Assembly: GCA_039816825.1 (NCBI GenBank)
Contig: JBCBXA010000002.1
Span: forward strand, 31,170-95,169
Length of the DNA: 64,000 nt
Direction of reading: 5' to 3'
Source: JBCBXA01 sp039816825
GTDB taxonomy: Bacteria > Pseudomonadota > Alphaproteobacteria > Rhizobiales > Rhizobiaceae
A program made the position numbers and the translations under genes. The notes beneath the pieces were generated by a model. The model was not told the DNA's origin. It saw only the letters and a list, made by a program, of their open reading frames with translations, and searched no databases. The first letter of the stretch is position 1; every line of letters begins with the position of its first letter. Positions 62,588 to 64,000 of this stretch are shown here, in pieces.

Positions 62588-62610
62588 AGGCGGCTTCGGC
62601 CGCCTTTTTT
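62588..62610 (+). terminator. Terminator after the Bax-inhibitor-1 gene
   Basis: AGGCGGC pairs with GCCGCCT around a TTCG tetraloop, followed by six T. Confidence 0.92.
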
Positions 62611-62653
62611 GTGTCCGCTTGCACCGCGATCCCTTCATCGGCACAAGGCTCGC

Positions 62654-63211
62654 ATGGACTTTCATCTACGCCCCGCCAAGCTTTCCGACGCACCTTTCAT
62701 TCACGCCATTTACGACGACTCAGTCAGGCACGGAACGGGCTCGTTTGATGTGGAAGGACCGGATCTGGCCACGATGTCAGAGCGGATCAGCACACTGCAG
62801 GCCGAAGGCTATCCCGTCATTGTCGCTATTGAGGATGGTTTGACAGAACAGGATGAAGATGGACCGATCATCGGTTTCGCCTATGCCGGCCCTCACAAAC
62901 CACGATCCGGATATCGCTTCACCGTGGAAAGCTCGATCTATCTTGCGTCGAGGGCACGCCGCCGGGGTGTCGGCACAGCCCTTCTGAAAGGCATCATTGC
63001 AGCCAGTGAACGCGCGGGCTTCAGGCAGATGGTGGCGGTGATCGGAGACAGCGCCAATGCTGGCTCCATTCTTCTCCATGCCAAGTGCGGCTTTGAAGAA
63101 GTGGGGGTGTTCAAGAATGTCGGTCGCAAGTTTGACCGATGGTTGGACGTCGTTTTCATGCAGCGGTCACTGGGCGATGGTGGCGCAACGCCACCGGCGG
63201 AACGAAGCTAA
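62654..63211 (+). CDS. GNAT N-acetyltransferase, phosphinothricin-acetyltransferase-like
   Basis: The 185-residue protein has the GNAT fold with the acetyl-CoA loop RRRGVGTALLKGI. The layout matches the Pat/Bar group: RPAKLSDAPFIHAIYDDSVRHGTGSFD in parts at the start, GFAYAGPHKPRSGYRFTVESSIYL in parts, and GFEEVGVFKNVGRKFDRWLDVVFMQ in parts at the end. Members acetylate phosphinothricin, methionine sulfoximine or other amines; the true substrate here is open. The ATG at 62654 fits the conserved N-terminus. Its stop overlaps the convergent DUF2794 gene by 4 bp. Confidence 0.87.
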   Translation: MDFHLRPAKLSDAPFIHAIYDDSVRHGTGSFDVEGPDLATMSERISTLQAEGYPVIVAIEDGLTEQDEDGPIIGFAYAGPHKPRSGYRFTVESSIYLASRARRRGVGTALLKGIIAASERAGFRQMVAVIGDSANAGSILLHAKCGFEEVGVFKNVGRKFDRWLDVVFMQRSLGDGGATPPAERS

Positions 63212-63660
63212 AGCGAAACCACTTTGCTCTTGCGCTCCAGCACGCGGAGTACCTGCCGTAGATCGTGTCCTCGTTTGAGCACGGTGCCCGTCGCTGAAAT
63301 GACGCTGTACGCCCCCTGACGCCGAGCCAATCTCGGGTTCTTCTCGATCCGATAAATCGGCATCTCTGCACTGCGACGAAAGATCGAGAAGACTGCGCGG
63401 TCCTTGAGCATATCGATCGCATAGTCCCGCCAGTCACCTTTGGCGACGCGTCGACCATAGACGCCGAGCATCAGATCAAGTTCTGCGCGATCAAATTTCA
63501 CGATGTCGAATTTAGACCCGGCATTCTGGGAAGCCATGGCGGTTGAGGAGACAATGGTGATCCGATCTTCGCCATTGGGTGCTGAGCGCTGCTGAGGAAA
63601 GGGGACGACACTCGTCTCCTCCGCCCGCAAGTCCTCTCCGCCATCATAATTGTCAGCCAT
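63208..63660 (-). CDS. DUF2794 protein
   Basis: The 150-residue protein has a variable N-terminus and the conserved core FDRAELDLMLGVYGRRVAKGDWRDYAI in parts, then VFSIFRRSAEMPIYRIEKNP and GHDLRQVLRVLERK. This is the alphaproteobacterial DUF2794 family, whose function is unknown. The ATG at 63660 has GGAGG 4 bases upstream; the longer frame upstream lacks family similarity. It is convergent with the acetyltransferase. Confidence 0.84.
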   Translation of the reverse strand: MADNYDGGEDLRAEETSVVPFPQQRSAPNGEDRITIVSSTAMASQNAGSKFDIVKFDRAELDLMLGVYGRRVAKGDWRDYAIDMLKDRAVFSIFRRSAEMPIYRIEKNPRLARRQGAYSVISATGTVLKRGHDLRQVLRVLERKSKVVSL

Positions 63661-63840
63661 CACGCCTCCACCGCTGACGAGAGCATAACGCGTGGAACAC
63701 GCGTCACAAGCGGTCGGTGGATGAATAAGACTCGCGATATCGTGAAGGCGGATATCAATGTTCCAATAAATTTCATCAAGCTGCCGTATTTGCGCCTGAA
63801 TTGCGTCATGCACGAGCCACAAATCTATGGAACAAAATAG

Positions 63841-63960
63841 GAGCGCGGCCACTGGGCACCCTTGAGAATGCCCCCCAACCCCTTACTCAACGGTGCCGCC
63901 ACGCAGGTTCTTTCCCCGGAACCGAACACCTTAGGCCGACCCGACGGGTCGGCCTTTTTC
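63841..63960 (+). ncRNA. Candidate small RNA with C-rich loops
   Basis: Three hairpins follow one another. The first is a 12-position stem (63855-63866 with 63886-63897, one mismatch) around a 19-base loop containing CCCCCC and CCCC. The second is GGTTC/GAACC around TTTCCCCG. The third is a strong terminator. C-rich loops that could pair with Shine-Dalgarno sequences are a feature of alphaproteobacterial trans-acting RNAs. It does not match 4.5S, 6S or tmRNA as I know them. A 5' leader of a downstream gene is the main alternative. Confidence 0.38.
63933..63959 (+). terminator. Strong terminator at the right edge
   Basis: AGGCCGACCC pairs with GGGTCGGCCT around GAC, followed by a T-run. It would end the candidate small RNA. 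Confidence 0.88.
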
Positions 63961-64000
63961 GTGCGCTTTTAAGCGCCGGCTCTTCAAGAGCGTTTAAGCG

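Larger units (their letters stand above)
63661..64000. other. Right-edge non-coding region
   Basis: These 340 bp hold the DUF2794 upstream region, a three-hairpin segment ending in a terminator (63841-63960), and a short tail with another small hairpin (GCTCTT / AAGAGC near 63980). No convincing protein-coding gene is seen. The next gene lies beyond the window. Confidence 0.55.

Noticed and set aside
63841..63960. 4.5S RNA, 6S RNA or tmRNA at the right edge
   Set aside because: The conserved 4.5S tetraloop region, the 6S bubble and the tmRNA acceptor or tag features are not seen.
63868..63972. 34-codon open frame inside the right-edge hairpin region
   Set aside because: It runs straight through the terminator stem, lacks a good ribosome-binding site and resembles nothing I know; a small RNA fits better.

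Overview
The window reads as a contiguous piece of chromosome from an alphaproteobacterium, most likely of the order Hyphomicrobiales (Rhizobiales). The support is a complete Caulobacter/Rhizobium-type cpa/tad locus, the hrcA-grpE // rph-rdgB-hemW and lpoA-like-rsmI-yraN-gshB-comM neighbourhoods, DUF2244 and DUF2794 proteins, and SOS boxes of the alphaproteobacterial form GTTC-N7-GTTC in front of comM. I cannot name a genus. The DNA is GC-rich and densely packed. Many neighbouring genes are joined by ATGA, GTGA or TGATG overlaps, which were used to choose start codons. I found no tRNA, rRNA, CRISPR array, insertion sequence or prophage.

Layout. 1-3409 (+): the end of a yejABEF-type peptide importer with a PIN-domain gene wedged between yejE and yejF, then a GhrA-like reductase. 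3406-5651 (-): an NlpC/P60 hydrolase and an M17 aminopeptidase. 5780-16486: the tad pilus locus, with tadD (+) facing a long minus-strand run flp-cpaA-cpaB-cpaC-cpaD-cpaE-cpaF-tadB-tadC, and a separate small secretin-N-domain gene (+) divergent from flp. 16509-17519 (-): an orphan PhnD-like binding protein. 17589-29730: nucleoside metabolism, with deoB-add-upp (+), an aspartic protease (+), and a minus-strand operon bmp-ABC ATPase-VOC-permease-permease-cdd-punA-deoC-deoA. The deoA gene carries a frameshift.

30067-36886 (+): mgsA, glk, an MsbA-like exporter, dapB, gpmA, a LysE-family gene interrupted by an in-frame TGA, and an MFS carrier. 36935-43805: a GGDEF-EAL protein, an Nth-like glycosylase, an AraC-Ogt fusion, DUF2244, a CBS protein, nth (+) with no conventional upstream start codon, and a CysZ/EI24-like membrane protein. 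43972-51628: an adenosine kinase, an outer-membrane beta-barrel, grpE and hrcA (-), rph-rdgB-hemW (+), and a more AT-rich accessory nuclease/phosphatase gene. 51835-63660: an LpoA-like lipoprotein, rsmI-yraN-gshB, SOS-controlled comM, an arylesterase with its ABC partners, a Bax-inhibitor-1 protein, a GNAT acetyltransferase and DUF2794. The right edge holds a three-hairpin candidate small RNA.

How it works together. The minus-strand nucleoside operon would import nucleosides and deaminate or phosphorolyse them. DeoB and DeoC then turn the released pentose phosphate into glycolytic intermediates, while Upp and the adenosine kinase recover the bases and adenosine. The tad locus would build an adhesive Flp pilus and has CtrA-like half-site pairs about 50-60 bp before three of its genes. 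The items most worth a second look are the two disrupted but otherwise intact genes (deoA, LysE), the paired LexA boxes at comM, the PIN gene in the yej operon, the VOC gene in the transporter operon, the right-edge RNA candidate and the possible non-canonical start of nth.
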